NCBI RefSeq assembly: GCF_003751085.1
Contig: NZ_RJJY01000001.1
Coordinates: forward strand, 2,976,001-3,040,000
Reading direction: 5' to 3'
DNA: 64,000 nt
Source: Micromonospora sp. Llam0
GTDB taxonomy: Bacteria > Actinomycetota > Actinomycetes > Mycobacteriales > Micromonosporaceae
Part shown: in pieces, positions 51,731 through 60,757 of the stretch
How the letters are laid out: each line of letters starts with the position of its first letter
Position numbering within the stretch: position 1 is the first letter of the stretch
Translations under genes and position numbers: made by a program
The notes under the pieces: generated by a model
What the model saw: only the letters and a program-made list of their open reading frames with translations
What the model was told of the DNA's origin: nothing
Databases searched by the model: none

Positions 51731-53980
51731 CTACGACACCGCGGACCGGCGCAGCAGGGCCCGCAGGGCCGGCTCCTCCACCGGCCGGGACAGGCCGAAC
51801 CCTTGACCGAACTCGCAGCCCATCGCGGTCAGCTCGGCCCGCTGGTCGTCGTTCTCGATCCCCTCGGCCACCGTGCTGAGCCGCAGCCCCCGGCTCATCG
51901 CCAGGATCGCCCGGACCACCGGCAGGCAGGTCGGATCCTCGGCGCCGATCCGGCCCACGAACATCTTGTCGATCTTCAACTCGTCGATCGGATAGCGGTG
52001 CAGGTGGCCGAGGGAGCTGAATCCGGTGCCGAAGTCGTCCAGGGCGATCCGCACGCCGAGTCGACGCAGCGCGGACAGCTGCGACTCGATCGCGTCGTGC
52101 TCGGTGGCCAGGACGCTCTCGGTCATCTCCAGGGTCAGCGTGGCCGGCGGCAGACCGGAGCGTTCCAACGCGGCCAGCACGTCCGCGACCACGTCGCCCA
52201 GCATGAACTGGCGCACGCTGACATTGACGTTGATCTGCAACGGTCGGCCACTGAGTCGCTGCCATCCGGCACCGGTGACACAGGCCTCGCCGAGGATCCA
52301 GCGGCCGAGTGGCACGATCAGGCCACTGCCCTCGACCAGCGGGATGAACTGGTCCGGCCGGACCATTCCGCGCTGCGGGTGACGCCACCGGACCAACGCC
52401 TCCACTCCACGTACCGCACCGTCCGACAGCGTGTGGATCGGCTGGTAGTGCAGGACGAACTCGCGCCGTGACAGCGCGTCCTGGGCCTCCACCTGCAGGC
52501 GTATCCGGTCGACCGCAGGCTGGTGCAGTTCGGTGCGGTAGCGCACCCGGCGGGCCCGGGGCGCGGCCTTGGCGATCTGCAGCGCGATGTCGGCCTCGCG
52601 CATCAGCCGGTCGGTGTCGGCGTCGCCGTCGCCGATCGCGATGCCGACCCGGGCGGAGACCAACCGCAGGTGGCCGGCCACCTCGATCGGCCGGTCGAAG
52701 ACCGCCAACAGATCGTCGGCGATCCGCTCGGCGTCGCGGGCGGCGGCCCGCTCGGCGGTCAACAGCACGGCGAACTCGTCACCGCCGAGGGCAGCCAGCA
52801 GGTCGGTGGCCGCCAGCTGGTGCCGTAGCAGGCCGGCGACCGCGACCAGCAGCTCGTCGCCCGCCTGGTGGCCGAGAGCGTCGTTGACCACTTTGAAGGC
52901 GTCGATGTCGAGCAGCAGAAGCGCCACGTCGGTGGTGGTGGTGCCGAGCGCCGCGGCCAGCCGTTCCCGTAGCAGGGCCCGGTTGGGCAGTCCGGTCAGC
53001 GGATCGTGGTAGGCCTGGTGACGCAGCCGCTCGGTGAGCCGTACCCGCTCGGTGACGTCCCGAACGGCGAACAACAGCCCGCGTACGTTCGGATCGTGCA
53101 GCAGGTTCTGCCCGCTGATCTCGACCGTGGCCGGCTGGTCGGCGTCCAGGACCGGGACCCGGCACTGCAGCGTCGCCGCCGCACCGGCCTCATCGAGCAA
53201 CCGCGTAAGCCACCTGTCGGCCGCCGGCCGGTCCGCCGGGACGATCCAGGAGAGCAGCCGGTCACCGGGCAGCCCGTCGGCGAGGCCGAACACGTCCACC
53301 GCCGCCGGGCTCAGGTAGCTGACCGTGGTGTCCCGGCCGGTCAGCACGATCACGTCGCGCGACGACCGGACGACCGCCTCGAACCGGGCGGCGGTGCCGG
53401 CCTCGTACCGGCGGACCGCGACCAGCACCAGACGCAGCGCCAACGACGACAGCAGCAGGCCGGGGCCGTACTGGCCGAGCTGCACCTCGGCCAGCGTGCC
53501 GCCGGCGGCGAGCACGCCGGTGGTCATCGCCGCGAGGGTGAACCCGACCGAGAGCACCGCGGTGGGCAGGCCGCCGTAGAGCGCGCGCAGCGCGGTGCCG
53601 ACGAACAGCACCCCACCGGCCGGTAGCGCCCCGACCGCCCAGATCACCACACCGACGGCGACGGCGGCGACCAGGTCGTGGGCGATCGTCGGCTGTTCCC
53701 GCCGGTACAGCCGCACGGCGAGTACCGCCAGGACGGCGACGGCGGGTAGCACCGGCCAGGACCGGTTCGGCTCGACCACCGGTGAGATGAGCCACTGTGG
53801 AATGACGGTGGCCAGGCAGGCCAGCAGAAAGGCCAGGAAAGCCCGGCGCACCACCGGCAGCAACGGTTGGTCCGCGCCGACCTTCACCCAGGAGCGCAGC
53901 GCGGTCAGCCACTGCCGGTGGCGTCCAAGGGCCATGTCCGCCAGACTACGGTCTGCGATCATGGCACGGGGGGACGACAT
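51731..53980 (-). CDS. Membrane-bound PAS-GGDEF-EAL cyclic-di-GMP protein
   Basis: 749-aa regulator of c-di-GMP level. About residues 40-190 hold five or six transmembrane helices. A PAS domain follows at about 195-315 (DVIVLTGRDTTVSYLSPAAVDVFG). The GGDEF domain lies at about 320-485, with LGGDEFAVLL intact near residue 401, so cyclase activity is possible. The EAL domain covers about 500-745, with VEALVRW near 527, DDFGTGFSSLGHL and KIDKMFV intact, so phosphodiesterase activity is possible too. Start ATG 53980. It is convergent with the redox operon and separate from its neighbours, so it is probably not pathway-specific; ligand of the membrane/PAS part unknown. Confidence 0.92.
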   Translation of the reverse strand: MSSPRAMIADRSLADMALGRHRQWLTALRSWVKVGADQPLLPVVRRAFLAFLLACLATVIPQWLISPVVEPNRSWPVLPAVAVLAVLAVRLYRREQPTIAHDLVAAVAVGVVIWAVGALPAGGVLFVGTALRALYGGLPTAVLSVGFTLAAMTTGVLAAGGTLAEVQLGQYGPGLLLSSLALRLVLVAVRRYEAGTAARFEAVVRSSRDVIVLTGRDTTVSYLSPAAVDVFGLADGLPGDRLLSWIVPADRPAADRWLTRLLDEAGAAATLQCRVPVLDADQPATVEISGQNLLHDPNVRGLLFAVRDVTERVRLTERLRHQAYHDPLTGLPNRALLRERLAAALGTTTTDVALLLLDIDAFKVVNDALGHQAGDELLVAVAGLLRHQLAATDLLAALGGDEFAVLLTAERAAARDAERIADDLLAVFDRPIEVAGHLRLVSARVGIAIGDGDADTDRLMREADIALQIAKAAPRARRVRYRTELHQPAVDRIRLQVEAQDALSRREFVLHYQPIHTLSDGAVRGVEALVRWRHPQRGMVRPDQFIPLVEGSGLIVPLGRWILGEACVTGAGWQRLSGRPLQINVNVSVRQFMLGDVVADVLAALERSGLPPATLTLEMTESVLATEHDAIESQLSALRRLGVRIALDDFGTGFSSLGHLHRYPIDELKIDKMFVGRIGAEDPTCLPVVRAILAMSRGLRLSTVAEGIENDDQRAELTAMGCEFGQGFGLSRPVEEPALRALLRRSAVS

Positions 53981-54055
53981 TCCAGCGTTCGGTGTCCCTG
54001 GTGGACTATTCGGTGGATACCGCCGGCCGGGTCGCCGGTGGTACCCGCCGACGCG

Positions 54056-54817
54056 TCACAACAAGTTGGACCGGTGGAACCCGCCGTCGACCGGGATCAT
54101 CGCCCCGGACAGGTATGACGAGTCCTCCGAGCACAGGAAGGCGATGGCCGCGGCGAACTCGTCGTACCCGCCGACCCGGCCCAGGTGTACCGCCCGGTCC
54201 AGATGCTGCTGGCGGTCCGGGGTCCGGTTGGGAAACGGCGCGTTGCCGACGACGATCCCGTTCGACGAGACGCCACGGGGTCCGTACTCCTTGGCGATCG
54301 AGGCGATCAGGGCGCTCATCCCCGCCTTCGCGGCGGCGTAGGCCGCACCGTTGACCTGACCGTTGGTGCCGGAGATCGAGCCGATGCCGACGATGTGCCC
54401 GCGCCCGGCGGCCAGCATGCCGGGCAGTACGGCCCGGGCGCAGAGGAACGCCGAGGTGAGGTTCAGGGCGAGGAAACCGCTCCAGTCCTCGACGCTGGCG
54501 TCGGCCACCGCCGCCCACGCGGCTCCGGGCAGTGCTCCACCGGCATTGTTGACCAGGATGTCGACCGGGCCGTACCGGTCGGCTACCTCGGCGACCAGGT
54601 CGGCCACCTGGTCGGCCGAGGTGACGTCGGCCCGGCCGGCGACCGCCCGGCCGGCCAGGTCGTCGGCGGCCGCCCGGGTCTGGGCGATGCCGTCGGGGTT
54701 GATGTCGTTGACGACCACCGTCGCGCCTTCGGCGGCGAACCGCAGCGCGGTGGCCCGGCCGATTCCCCGGCCGGCTCCGGTGACCAGAGCCACCTTTCCG
54801 GTGAACCTCCCGGGCAT
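54056..54817 (-). CDS. Short-chain dehydrogenase/reductase
   Basis: 253-aa classical SDR with TGAGRGIG (residues 13-20), [11 protein letters not shown], active serine in IGSISGTNG and YAAAK. NDINPDG after the second strand suggests NAD(H). A '[35 protein letters not shown]' segment is the substrate-side lid. It lies four bases downstream of the SnoaL-like gene in a two-gene leftward unit whose promoter region contains a KstR2-type operator (55430-55443). Substrate unknown; a hydroxy/keto interconversion in the same catabolic island is inferred. Confidence 0.9.
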   Translation of the reverse strand: MPGRFTGKVALVTGAGRGIGRATALRFAAEGATVVVNDINPDGIAQTRAAADDLAGRAVAGRADVTSADQVADLVAEVADRYGPVDILVNNAGGALPGAAWAAVADASVEDWSGFLALNLTSAFLCARAVLPGMLAAGRGHIVGIGSISGTNGQVNGAAYAAAKAGMSALIASIAKEYGPRGVSSNGIVVGNAPFPNRTPDRQQHLDRAVHLGRVGGYDEFAAAIAFLCSEDSSYLSGAMIPVDGGFHRSNLL

Positions 54818-54821
54818 CGCG

Positions 54822-55385
54822 TCAGCCTTTCTGAAACAGGGGGTTGCGGGCGTTTTCGCTGATCACGACCATGGTGGCGAAGCGCCAGCCGACGTCGGGC
54901 TCACGTCGCATGCCGAACAGGTAGGCACCTTCGTGCTCACCCCGGCGAAACCGCAGGCCGTCGCCGCTGGTCGCGACGAGGCTGTACACGGCGGCGACCG
55001 AGGCGGTGCGGCCGTCGTCGGCGACCCGGATCACCGGAGGGTGGATGAGGTGACGCAGTTCGTAGGTGTTGATCACGTCGGCGGACGGCGGCCCGTCGGC
55101 GTCGCCGGAGCGCGGCAGCACCGGGCGGAAGTACAGCTCGCGGAGCTTCTCCTTGCCCTTGACGGTCTCGTTCAGGGTGCCGCGCAGCTGCCGCTCGAAG
55201 TCCTCGGTGTAGTACTCCAGCAGGTCGTCCCAGCGGCGCCGGTCGCACAGCCAGCCGTAGAGCATCACCAGGTCGGCGATCCGGCGGTGGTCCTCGGCGA
55301 GGGCCACCCGCTGCTCGACCGTGTCCGGGGTCCGCTCGGGCAGTTGGACCACGGCGATCAGTTCGTCGAGTTCGTCGTCAGTCAT
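54822..55385 (-). CDS. SnoaL-like / NTF2-fold protein
   Basis: 187-aa protein of the SnoaL-like polyketide-cyclase/dehydratase superfamily. The family core is seen in [34 protein letters not shown], which carries the usual Tyr and Asp/Asp-Phe positions, and the closing [14 protein letters not shown] strand. Members include isomerases such as ketosteroid isomerase and various dehydratases. The ATG at 55385 lies 45 bases from a KstR2-type operator, first in a leftward pair with an SDR gene. A ketosteroid-isomerase-like role would suit the context but is only an inference. Confidence 0.82.
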   Translation of the reverse strand: MTDDELDELIAVVQLPERTPDTVEQRVALAEDHRRIADLVMLYGWLCDRRRWDDLLEYYTEDFERQLRGTLNETVKGKEKLRELYFRPVLPRSGDADGPPSADVINTYELRHLIHPPVIRVADDGRTASVAAVYSLVATSGDGLRFRRGEHEGAYLFGMRREPDVGWRFATMVVISENARNPLFQKG

Positions 55386-55429
55386 CGGGTCTCCACGTTT
55401 CAGGCAGGTAACAGGGTCTCGCTCAAAGT

Positions 55430-55443
55430 ACCAAGCGCTTGTT
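55430..55443. promoter_or_regulatory. KstR2-type operator between SnoaL/SDR pair and ABC transporter
   Basis: ACCAAGCGCTTGTT matches AnCAAGnnCTTGnT exactly. It sits in the 69-bp divergent gap, 45 bases from the leftward SnoaL-like start and 11 bases from the rightward ABC ATPase start, so one bound repressor could close both promoters. Confidence 0.82.
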
Positions 55444-55454
55444 AGGCTGGCAAC

Positions 55455-56552
55455 GTGCGATCCGATGAACCGGCTCCGTTGCTCGCCGTCGAGAACCTCG
55501 CCACGAGCTTCTCGACGCCGCGCGGTGTGCTGCGCGCCGTCGACGGGGTCTCCTTCACCCTCGCGCCCAGCGAGGCGCTCGGCGTCGTCGGCGAATCCGG
55601 CTCCGGCAAGTCGGTGCTGGTCCGGACCGTCATGAACATCCTGCCCCGGCAGGCGCAGGTCGCGGCGGAAAGTCGGATCCTGTTCGAGGGCCACGAGGTA
55701 CGCGACCGACGAGGCGCCGCCGCCCGACACTTCTGGGGCGCCGAGGTGGCCATGGTGTTCCAGGATCCGATGACGTCACTCAACCCGGTGCGCACCATCG
55801 GGCGGCAACTCACCGAGCCGATGCGTCACCACCTCGGGCTCAGCAGACGGACCGCCGACACCCGCGCCGCCGAACTGCTCGCCGAGGTCGGCATCAGCGA
55901 GCCGGTCCGACGGCTGAGGCAGTACCCGCACGAACTCTCCGGCGGCATGCGGCAACGCGTCATGATCGGCATCGCGCTGTCCTGCTCACCCAAGCTGCTC
56001 ATCGCCGACGAGCCGACCACCGCGCTGGACGTGACCGTGCAGAAGGAGATCCTCGACCTGCTCGCCCGGCTGCGTACCGAACTGCGGATGGCGATGATCC
56101 TGATCAGCCACGACCTGGCCGTGGTGTCCGGCCGCACCGACCGGACCATGGTCATGTACGCCGGACGGGTGGCCGAGATCGGTCCGACCGCCGAGCTGTT
56201 CCGGCACACCCGGCACCCGTACACGGCGGCCCTGCTGCGCTCGACCCCCCGGATCGACCAGCCCAGCCACACCCCGCTGGAGGTGATCGCCGGCGGCGCC
56301 CCCGACCTGGTGCACCCACCGCCCGGCTGCCGCTTCGCCCCCCGCTGCCGGCAGGCCCGGCCCCGGTGTCAGCAGGAGGACCCGCGTCTGGTCGACGACC
56401 CCGGGCACCGGTACGCCTGTTTCTACCCGGTGGGCACCGCCGCCGGTGACCGGGCGCTCGCCGAAAACCTCGCCGCCGGCCGGACCGGGGCCGGGCTCGA
56501 CCTCGGGCCGGTCAGCACCGACCAGTCCACCCTCGACGGGGCGGTGCAGTGA
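55455..56552 (+). CDS. Oligopeptide-type ABC transporter, ATP-binding protein (DppD/OppD-like)
   Basis: 365-aa ATPase of the peptide/nickel/opine importer family. Walker A is GESGSGKSVL, the signature is LSGGMRQRV, Walker B is LLIADEPTTALD. The C-terminal oligopeptide-transporter extension with conserved cysteines is present (HPPPGCRFAPRCRQARPRCQ). The start is a GTG at 55455 without ribosome binding site and 11 bases from a KstR2-type operator, so translation may be leaderless. It overlaps the second ATPase gene. The matching permeases and binding protein lie on the other strand at 60758-64000. The substrate may be an amphipathic catabolite rather than a peptide. Confidence 0.92.
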   Translation: MRSDEPAPLLAVENLATSFSTPRGVLRAVDGVSFTLAPSEALGVVGESGSGKSVLVRTVMNILPRQAQVAAESRILFEGHEVRDRRGAAARHFWGAEVAMVFQDPMTSLNPVRTIGRQLTEPMRHHLGLSRRTADTRAAELLAEVGISEPVRRLRQYPHELSGGMRQRVMIGIALSCSPKLLIADEPTTALDVTVQKEILDLLARLRTELRMAMILISHDLAVVSGRTDRTMVMYAGRVAEIGPTAELFRHTRHPYTAALLRSTPRIDQPSHTPLEVIAGGAPDLVHPPPGCRFAPRCRQARPRCQQEDPRLVDDPGHRYACFYPVGTAAGDRALAENLAAGRTGAGLDLGPVSTDQSTLDGAVQ

Positions 56553-57577
56553 TGGCCGGTACCGGCAAGGCACACCTGCGCGACACCGACGACGTGGTGC
56601 TGCGGGTCGAGGACCTGACCGTACGGTTCCCGGCCGGCCGGGGACGCAGCGTGCAGGCGGTCTCCGGAATCAGCCTCGACGCCCGGGTCCGGGAGACCGT
56701 CGGCCTGGTCGGTGAGTCGGGCTGCGGCAAGTCCACCACCGGCCGGGCGATCCTGCAGCTGCCCCCGCCGACCAGCGGATCGGTCCGGTTCGACGGCACC
56801 GAGTTGACGTCGCTGCGCGGCGAGCGGCTGCGCCGCACCCGCACCCGACTCCAGATGATCTTCCAGGACCCGATCTCGTCGCTCAACCCCCGCCGTACCG
56901 TCCGGGACATCGTCGCCGAAGGTCTGCGGATCTGGCACCGCGAGGGCGGTCCCGCCGCCCGTCGGCGGGTGGACGAGGTCCTCGACGCCGTCGGGCTGGA
57001 CCCCCGGCTGGTCGGCGACCGACGACCGCACGAGCTCTCCGGCGGGCAGTGCCAGCGGGTCTGCATCGCCCGCGCGCTGGTGCTGGAACCGGCCGTGGTG
57101 CTCTGCGACGAACCGGTCAGCGCGCTGGACGTCTCGGTGCAGGCCCAGATCCTCAACCTGCTGGAGGAGATGAAACAGCGGTACGGCCTGACGCTGCTGT
57201 TCGTCGCCCACGATCTGGCGGTGGTGAAGCGGGTCAGCGACCGGATCGTGGTGATGTACCTGGGCAAGATCTGCGAGGTCGCATCGCCGGACGTGCTGTT
57301 CGCCCGTCCCGCCCACCCGTACACGGCGCTGCTGCTGCGCTCGATCCCGGAGCTGGACGACGGCTCCCCGGCACCGGCCCGCACCAGCGGCGAGCTGCCG
57401 TCGGCACTCGACCCGCCGAGCGGCTGCCGGTTCCGCACCCGGTGCCCCCGCGCGGCGGATGTCTGCGCCCGCACCGAGCCGCAGCTGCGCCAGACCGGCC
57501 CGGACCAGTACGTCGCCTGCCACTTCCCGCAGGACGCACCGGCCGACGGACCCACCGCCGGCCGGTCGCGGCCGTGA
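56549..57577 (+). CDS. Oligopeptide-type ABC transporter, ATP-binding protein (DppF/OppF-like)
   Basis: 342-aa second ATPase of the heterodimeric pair. Walker A is GESGCGKSTT, the signature is LSGGQCQRV, Walker B is VVLCDEPVSALD, and the C-terminal extension has the paired cysteines in GCRFRTRCPRAADVC. The frame begins with GTG 56549 overlapping the preceding stop; ATG 56552 one codon later is equally possible. Both ATPases look intact, so the importer should be energised by this pair. It is convergent, eight bases apart, with the leftward SnoaL-like gene. Confidence 0.92.
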   Translation: MMAGTGKAHLRDTDDVVLRVEDLTVRFPAGRGRSVQAVSGISLDARVRETVGLVGESGCGKSTTGRAILQLPPPTSGSVRFDGTELTSLRGERLRRTRTRLQMIFQDPISSLNPRRTVRDIVAEGLRIWHREGGPAARRRVDEVLDAVGLDPRLVGDRRPHELSGGQCQRVCIARALVLEPAVVLCDEPVSALDVSVQAQILNLLEEMKQRYGLTLLFVAHDLAVVKRVSDRIVVMYLGKICEVASPDVLFARPAHPYTALLLRSIPELDDGSPAPARTSGELPSALDPPSGCRFRTRCPRAADVCARTEPQLRQTGPDQYVACHFPQDAPADGPTAGRSRP

Positions 57578-57585
57578 CGGCCGGG

Positions 57586-58053
57586 TCAGTCCGCGGCGGC
57601 CGGCGCGACCAGCAACTCGTCGCGGCGCATCCAGTCCAGCACGTGTTCCCGACGGCTGATCAGCCAGCGGCCGTCGACCCGGACCAGTTCGTCGAGGTAG
57701 CGCAGACCCCGGGTGCGCATCCGGGGGCCGGTGGCCGGCCGGTCGATCAGGTGGGCCTGGGCGTAGGTCTGCGCCACCGCACGGTCGCCGGTCACCTCGG
57801 CGAAGTGGTTGCCGATGAAGTGCATCGACGCCCGCAGGTCGACGATCTCCAGGGGGAACCGGACCGGCGACCGGCCGGTGAAGAACGCCATGATCCGGTC
57901 GATCCCGCCGGCTACCCGTACTCCTTCGTAGATTCCCTCCACGTCATCGGTGAAGCAGCCACGCAGCCGGTCCCAGTCCCGGCTGTCGATCGCCATGAAG
58001 TACCGGTTCACCACGTCGGCGATGGCCAGCCGGTCGGCGGTCAGCGTTTCCAT
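57586..58053 (-). CDS. SnoaL-like / NTF2-fold protein
   Basis: 155-aa single-domain protein of the SnoaL-like superfamily. The N-terminal LAIADVVNRYFMAIDSRDWDRLRGCFTDDVEG carries the conserved Tyr and Asp-Asp pattern, and the C-terminal strands TRGLRYLDELVRVDGRWLISRREHVLDWMRRDE complete the cone-shaped fold. A His in ASMHFIGNHFAEV lines the expected pocket. The start is ATG 58053, with GGGAG upstream; the longer frame is unsupported. Divergent from a second SnoaL-like gene of similar size. Reaction unknown (dehydratase, isomerase or cyclase). Confidence 0.82.
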   Translation of the reverse strand: METLTADRLAIADVVNRYFMAIDSRDWDRLRGCFTDDVEGIYEGVRVAGGIDRIMAFFTGRSPVRFPLEIVDLRASMHFIGNHFAEVTGDRAVAQTYAQAHLIDRPATGPRMRTRGLRYLDELVRVDGRWLISRREHVLDWMRRDELLVAPAAAD

Positions 58054-58080
58054 GACCCGATCTCCCGTTCTTGAGTCGAC

Positions 58081-58102
58081 GGTGCCGCGCAACTGCGGCA
58101 CC
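58081..58102. promoter_or_regulatory. Perfect 8-bp inverted repeat between two SnoaL-like genes
   Basis: GGTGCCGC and GCGGCACC flank a six-base centre (GCAACT) in the 65-bp gap between divergent genes. It could be an operator shared by both or a hairpin in a leader RNA. Confidence 0.4.
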
Positions 58103-58118
58103 CAATCGAAAGGTGTGC

Positions 58119-58583
58119 ATGATGCCCGGATACGCCGATGACCGAGCGGCCATCGTCGAGTTGCTGAACCGGTACGCGCAGTGCTGCGACCGGCGTGAGT
58201 TCGAGGCGGTCGGCGGCTGCTTCACCGACGACGCCCAGGCCGAGTACTCCGGCAAGCGGCTGCCGCGCGGGGTGCGCCACATCGTCGCGCACATGGCGCC
58301 GCTGGCCCGGCTGGCCGCCAGCCAGCACGTGGTCGGCTCGGCCACCGTCGAGGTCGACGGCGACTCGGCGGTCGCCAGCTCGTACACGGTGGCCCACCTG
58401 GTCCGGCCGGTGCCGGACGGGCACGAGGTGGTGCACCGGGGACTGCACTACGCCGACCGGCTGGTCCGCACCGGCGACGGCTGGCGAATCAGCGAACGGG
58501 TGCACCAGGTGCTCTGGAGCACCAGCTCGCCGACCACCTGGCCGGTGCCCCGGTTCACCACCGCCGCCCAGCCGGCCGACTGA
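58119..58583 (+). CDS. SnoaL-like / NTF2-fold protein
   Basis: 154-aa SnoaL-like protein related to, but distinct from, the divergent neighbour. The core is RAAIVELLNRYAQCCDRREFEAVGGCFTDDAQAEY, with a central VVGSATVEVDGDSAVASSYTVAHLV and C-terminal GLHYADRLVRTGDGWRISERVHQVLW. The tandem ATGs at 58119 and 58122 follow AAAGG; I take the first. It is monocistronic and convergent with the aminotransferase gene. Its pairing with another SnoaL protein hints at two steps on related ring substrates, but no reaction can be assigned. Confidence 0.82.
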   Translation: MMPGYADDRAAIVELLNRYAQCCDRREFEAVGGCFTDDAQAEYSGKRLPRGVRHIVAHMAPLARLAASQHVVGSATVEVDGDSAVASSYTVAHLVRPVPDGHEVVHRGLHYADRLVRTGDGWRISERVHQVLWSTSSPTTWPVPRFTTAAQPAD

Positions 58584-58645
58584 CCGGTCGCTGCAGGCGG
58601 ATCCGGGGTTGCCGGCGGATCCGGGTGGGTCCGGCACTGCCGGAC

Positions 58646-59872
58646 TCACCCGGACGCCGTCAGGTCGTCGAAAGCGTCCCCGAGGCGGTCGACCGCGGCC
58701 ACCAGACCCGCCGGGCCCAGCATGCTGAACGACAGGCGCAGGTGCCGGGGGTAGCCGTCGGCCAGTGAGAACTCGTTACCCGGGACCACCGAGACGGCCC
58801 GGCGCATGGCGGCACGGGCCAGGGCCAACGCGTCGATCCCCGGGGTCTGGACGCCGGCCCAGACGAACATCCCGCCGTCCGGCATCTGGGTGGCCAGCCG
58901 ACCGACCAGCTGGTCGGCCACCGCCCCGGTCAGGGCTTCGGCCCGCACCCGGTACAGGTCCCGCAGCCCGGCCAGGTGCCCGGCGAACCAGTCCGGATCG
59001 GCCAGCAGCTCGACGAGCAGCCGTTGGCTCAACGCGGCGGAGTTCAGATCGGTCGCCTGCTTGGCCACCGCCAGCGCCCGGTGCAGCCACCTCGGTGCGG
59101 CCAGGTAGCCGACCCGCAGCCCGGGTGCCACCAGCTTGGAGAAGCTGCCGAGGTAGACCACCTGCTCGGCGTCGTCGGCGGCGACCGGCGGCAGGTCCGC
59201 TCCGGCGAACCGCAGCTGGCCGTACGGGTCGTCCTCGACGACGAGGAAGCCGTACCGGGCCGCGAGCTGCGCCAGTCGGGTACGCCGTCGCGCGGTGAGG
59301 GTGCGTCCGCTCGGGTTGGAGAAGTTCGGCACCAGGTAGCACAGCTTCGGCCGCAACCCGGCCCGCAGCCGCCCGGCCAGCACCTCGGTGTCCATCCCGT
59401 CGTCGTCGACCGGCACCTCGACTATCCTCGGCTGGTATCCGGCCAACGCCCGCAGCGCCCCGACGTAGGCCGGCGACTCGACCACCGCCACGTCACCGGG
59501 GTCCAGCAGAACCTTGCCGATCAGGTCGAGCGCCTGCTGCGAACCGGTGGTGACCAGCAACCGCCCGGTCGGGTCGGGCAGCCGCAGCCGGCCGGCCAGG
59601 TCGGCACCGACCAGGTCGAGCAGGTCCGGGTCGCCCTCGGTGGCCGAGTACTGCAGGGCGGAGCCGGCGGAGCCGGCCAGCGCCCGCTCGGCCGCCGCGG
59701 CAACCGCCCGCGCCGGGAACGCCTCGGCCGGCGGCAGCCCGCCGCCGAGCGACAGCAACGCCGGCCCGGGTACGTCGCCGGCGGACGGCCGGGCCGCCGC
59801 CGCGACCAGCTCCCGCAGCTTCGACGGACGCATCCCGGCGGTACGGGCGGCGAACTCCGGTCGGGACGTCAT
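58646..59872 (-). CDS. PLP-dependent aminotransferase (class I/II, 2-aminoadipate/LysN-like)
   Basis: 408-aa fold-type I aminotransferase. The Schiff-base lysine is in YLGSFSKLVAPGLRVGYLA; LQYSATEGDPDLLDLV, TTGSQQALDLIGKVLLDPGD, PNFSNPSGRTL and EDDPYGQLRF are the typical LysN/KAT II-like blocks. There is no N-terminal GntR domain, so it is an enzyme, not a MocR regulator. The ATG at 59872 has GGAAGGAA five bases upstream. It lies at the end of the leftward unit that begins with the ABC binding protein, so the imported compound or a product may carry an amino group. Mycobacterial C/D-ring clusters also carry an aminotransferase-family gene (aspB). Confidence 0.9.
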   Translation of the reverse strand: MTSRPEFAARTAGMRPSKLRELVAAAARPSAGDVPGPALLSLGGGLPPAEAFPARAVAAAAERALAGSAGSALQYSATEGDPDLLDLVGADLAGRLRLPDPTGRLLVTTGSQQALDLIGKVLLDPGDVAVVESPAYVGALRALAGYQPRIVEVPVDDDGMDTEVLAGRLRAGLRPKLCYLVPNFSNPSGRTLTARRRTRLAQLAARYGFLVVEDDPYGQLRFAGADLPPVAADDAEQVVYLGSFSKLVAPGLRVGYLAAPRWLHRALAVAKQATDLNSAALSQRLLVELLADPDWFAGHLAGLRDLYRVRAEALTGAVADQLVGRLATQMPDGGMFVWAGVQTPGIDALALARAAMRRAVSVVPGNEFSLADGYPRHLRLSFSMLGPAGLVAAVDRLGDAFDDLTASG

Positions 59873-59901
59873 CGCATTCCTTCCGTGGACGCTGGTCGAC
59901 G

Positions 59902-60705
59902 TCACCCCATCGACCATCCGCCGTTGGCCCGGATCAACTGCCCGGTGACGAACCGGGCGGCGTCGGAGACCAGATAGAGCACCAGCAGCGCCTGGTCCTG
60001 CGGCTCCCCGACGATGTTCAGCGGCGAGCGGGCAGCCATGCCGGCCAGCCACTGGCTGCGCCGCTCCTCGTCGACGGTGCCGTCCGCGGCGGTGAAGTTG
60101 CGGGCGCTGAAATTGGTCAGGGTGGCACCGGGCGCGATCGCGTTGACCCGTACCCCTTTCGGGCCGAGCTCCAGGGCGAGGGTCCGGGTCATCCCGACGA
60201 CGGCGAGTTTGCCGAGGTGGTACAGCCCATAGCCGGCGGCGGGCAGATCGGCGGCGGTCGACGAGATGTTGACGATGGCCCCGTGGCCCTGGCGCGTCAT
60301 CACCGTCGCGGCGGCCTGGCAGCCGTACAGCACGCCCTTGACACTGATCGCGAACTCGGCGTCGAGGTCCGCGCCGGTGACCTCGGTCAGCTCGCGGACC
60401 AGGGACGGCACGCCGGCGATGTTGCACGCGACGTCGAGGCCGCCGTACCGGTCGACGGCGGCGGTGGCCAGGGCGTCCAGGTCGGCCCGACGGCTGACAT
60501 CGGTGTACTGGAAGCTGGCCCGACCGCCGGCGGCGATGATGTCGGCGACGGTCGCCGCGCCGCGTTCGGCGTCGATGTCGGCGACCACCACGGCGGCGCC
60601 GGCGCGGGCGAGGGTCTGTGCGACCGCCTGGCCGATTCCGCTGCCGGCGCCGGTGACCGCGGCGACCCGGCCGTCCAGCCGGAACGCCGACTCGTCCATC
60701 CGCAT
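59902..60705 (-). CDS. Short-chain dehydrogenase/reductase
   Basis: 267-aa classical SDR: TGAGSGIG, ADIDAERG for NAD(H), CNIAGVPSL in place of NNAG, NISSTAADL with the active serine, and YHLGK. The ATG at 60705 has AGGAGG five bases upstream, which fixes the start. The unusual CNIAG (for NNAG) is seen in some ring-hydroxyl dehydrogenases. It lies between the ABC permease gene and the aminotransferase gene in one leftward unit. Substrate unknown. Confidence 0.88.
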   Translation of the reverse strand: MRMDESAFRLDGRVAAVTGAGSGIGQAVAQTLARAGAAVVVADIDAERGAATVADIIAAGGRASFQYTDVSRRADLDALATAAVDRYGGLDVACNIAGVPSLVRELTEVTGADLDAEFAISVKGVLYGCQAAATVMTRQGHGAIVNISSTAADLPAAGYGLYHLGKLAVVGMTRTLALELGPKGVRVNAIAPGATLTNFSARNFTAADGTVDEERRSQWLAGMAARSPLNIVGEPQDQALLVLYLVSDAARFVTGQLIRANGGWSMG

Positions 60706-60757
60706 GACGTACCTCCTGCTGCTCGGGTCGAGGGCGGCCCGGTCCCGGACGTTGCCG

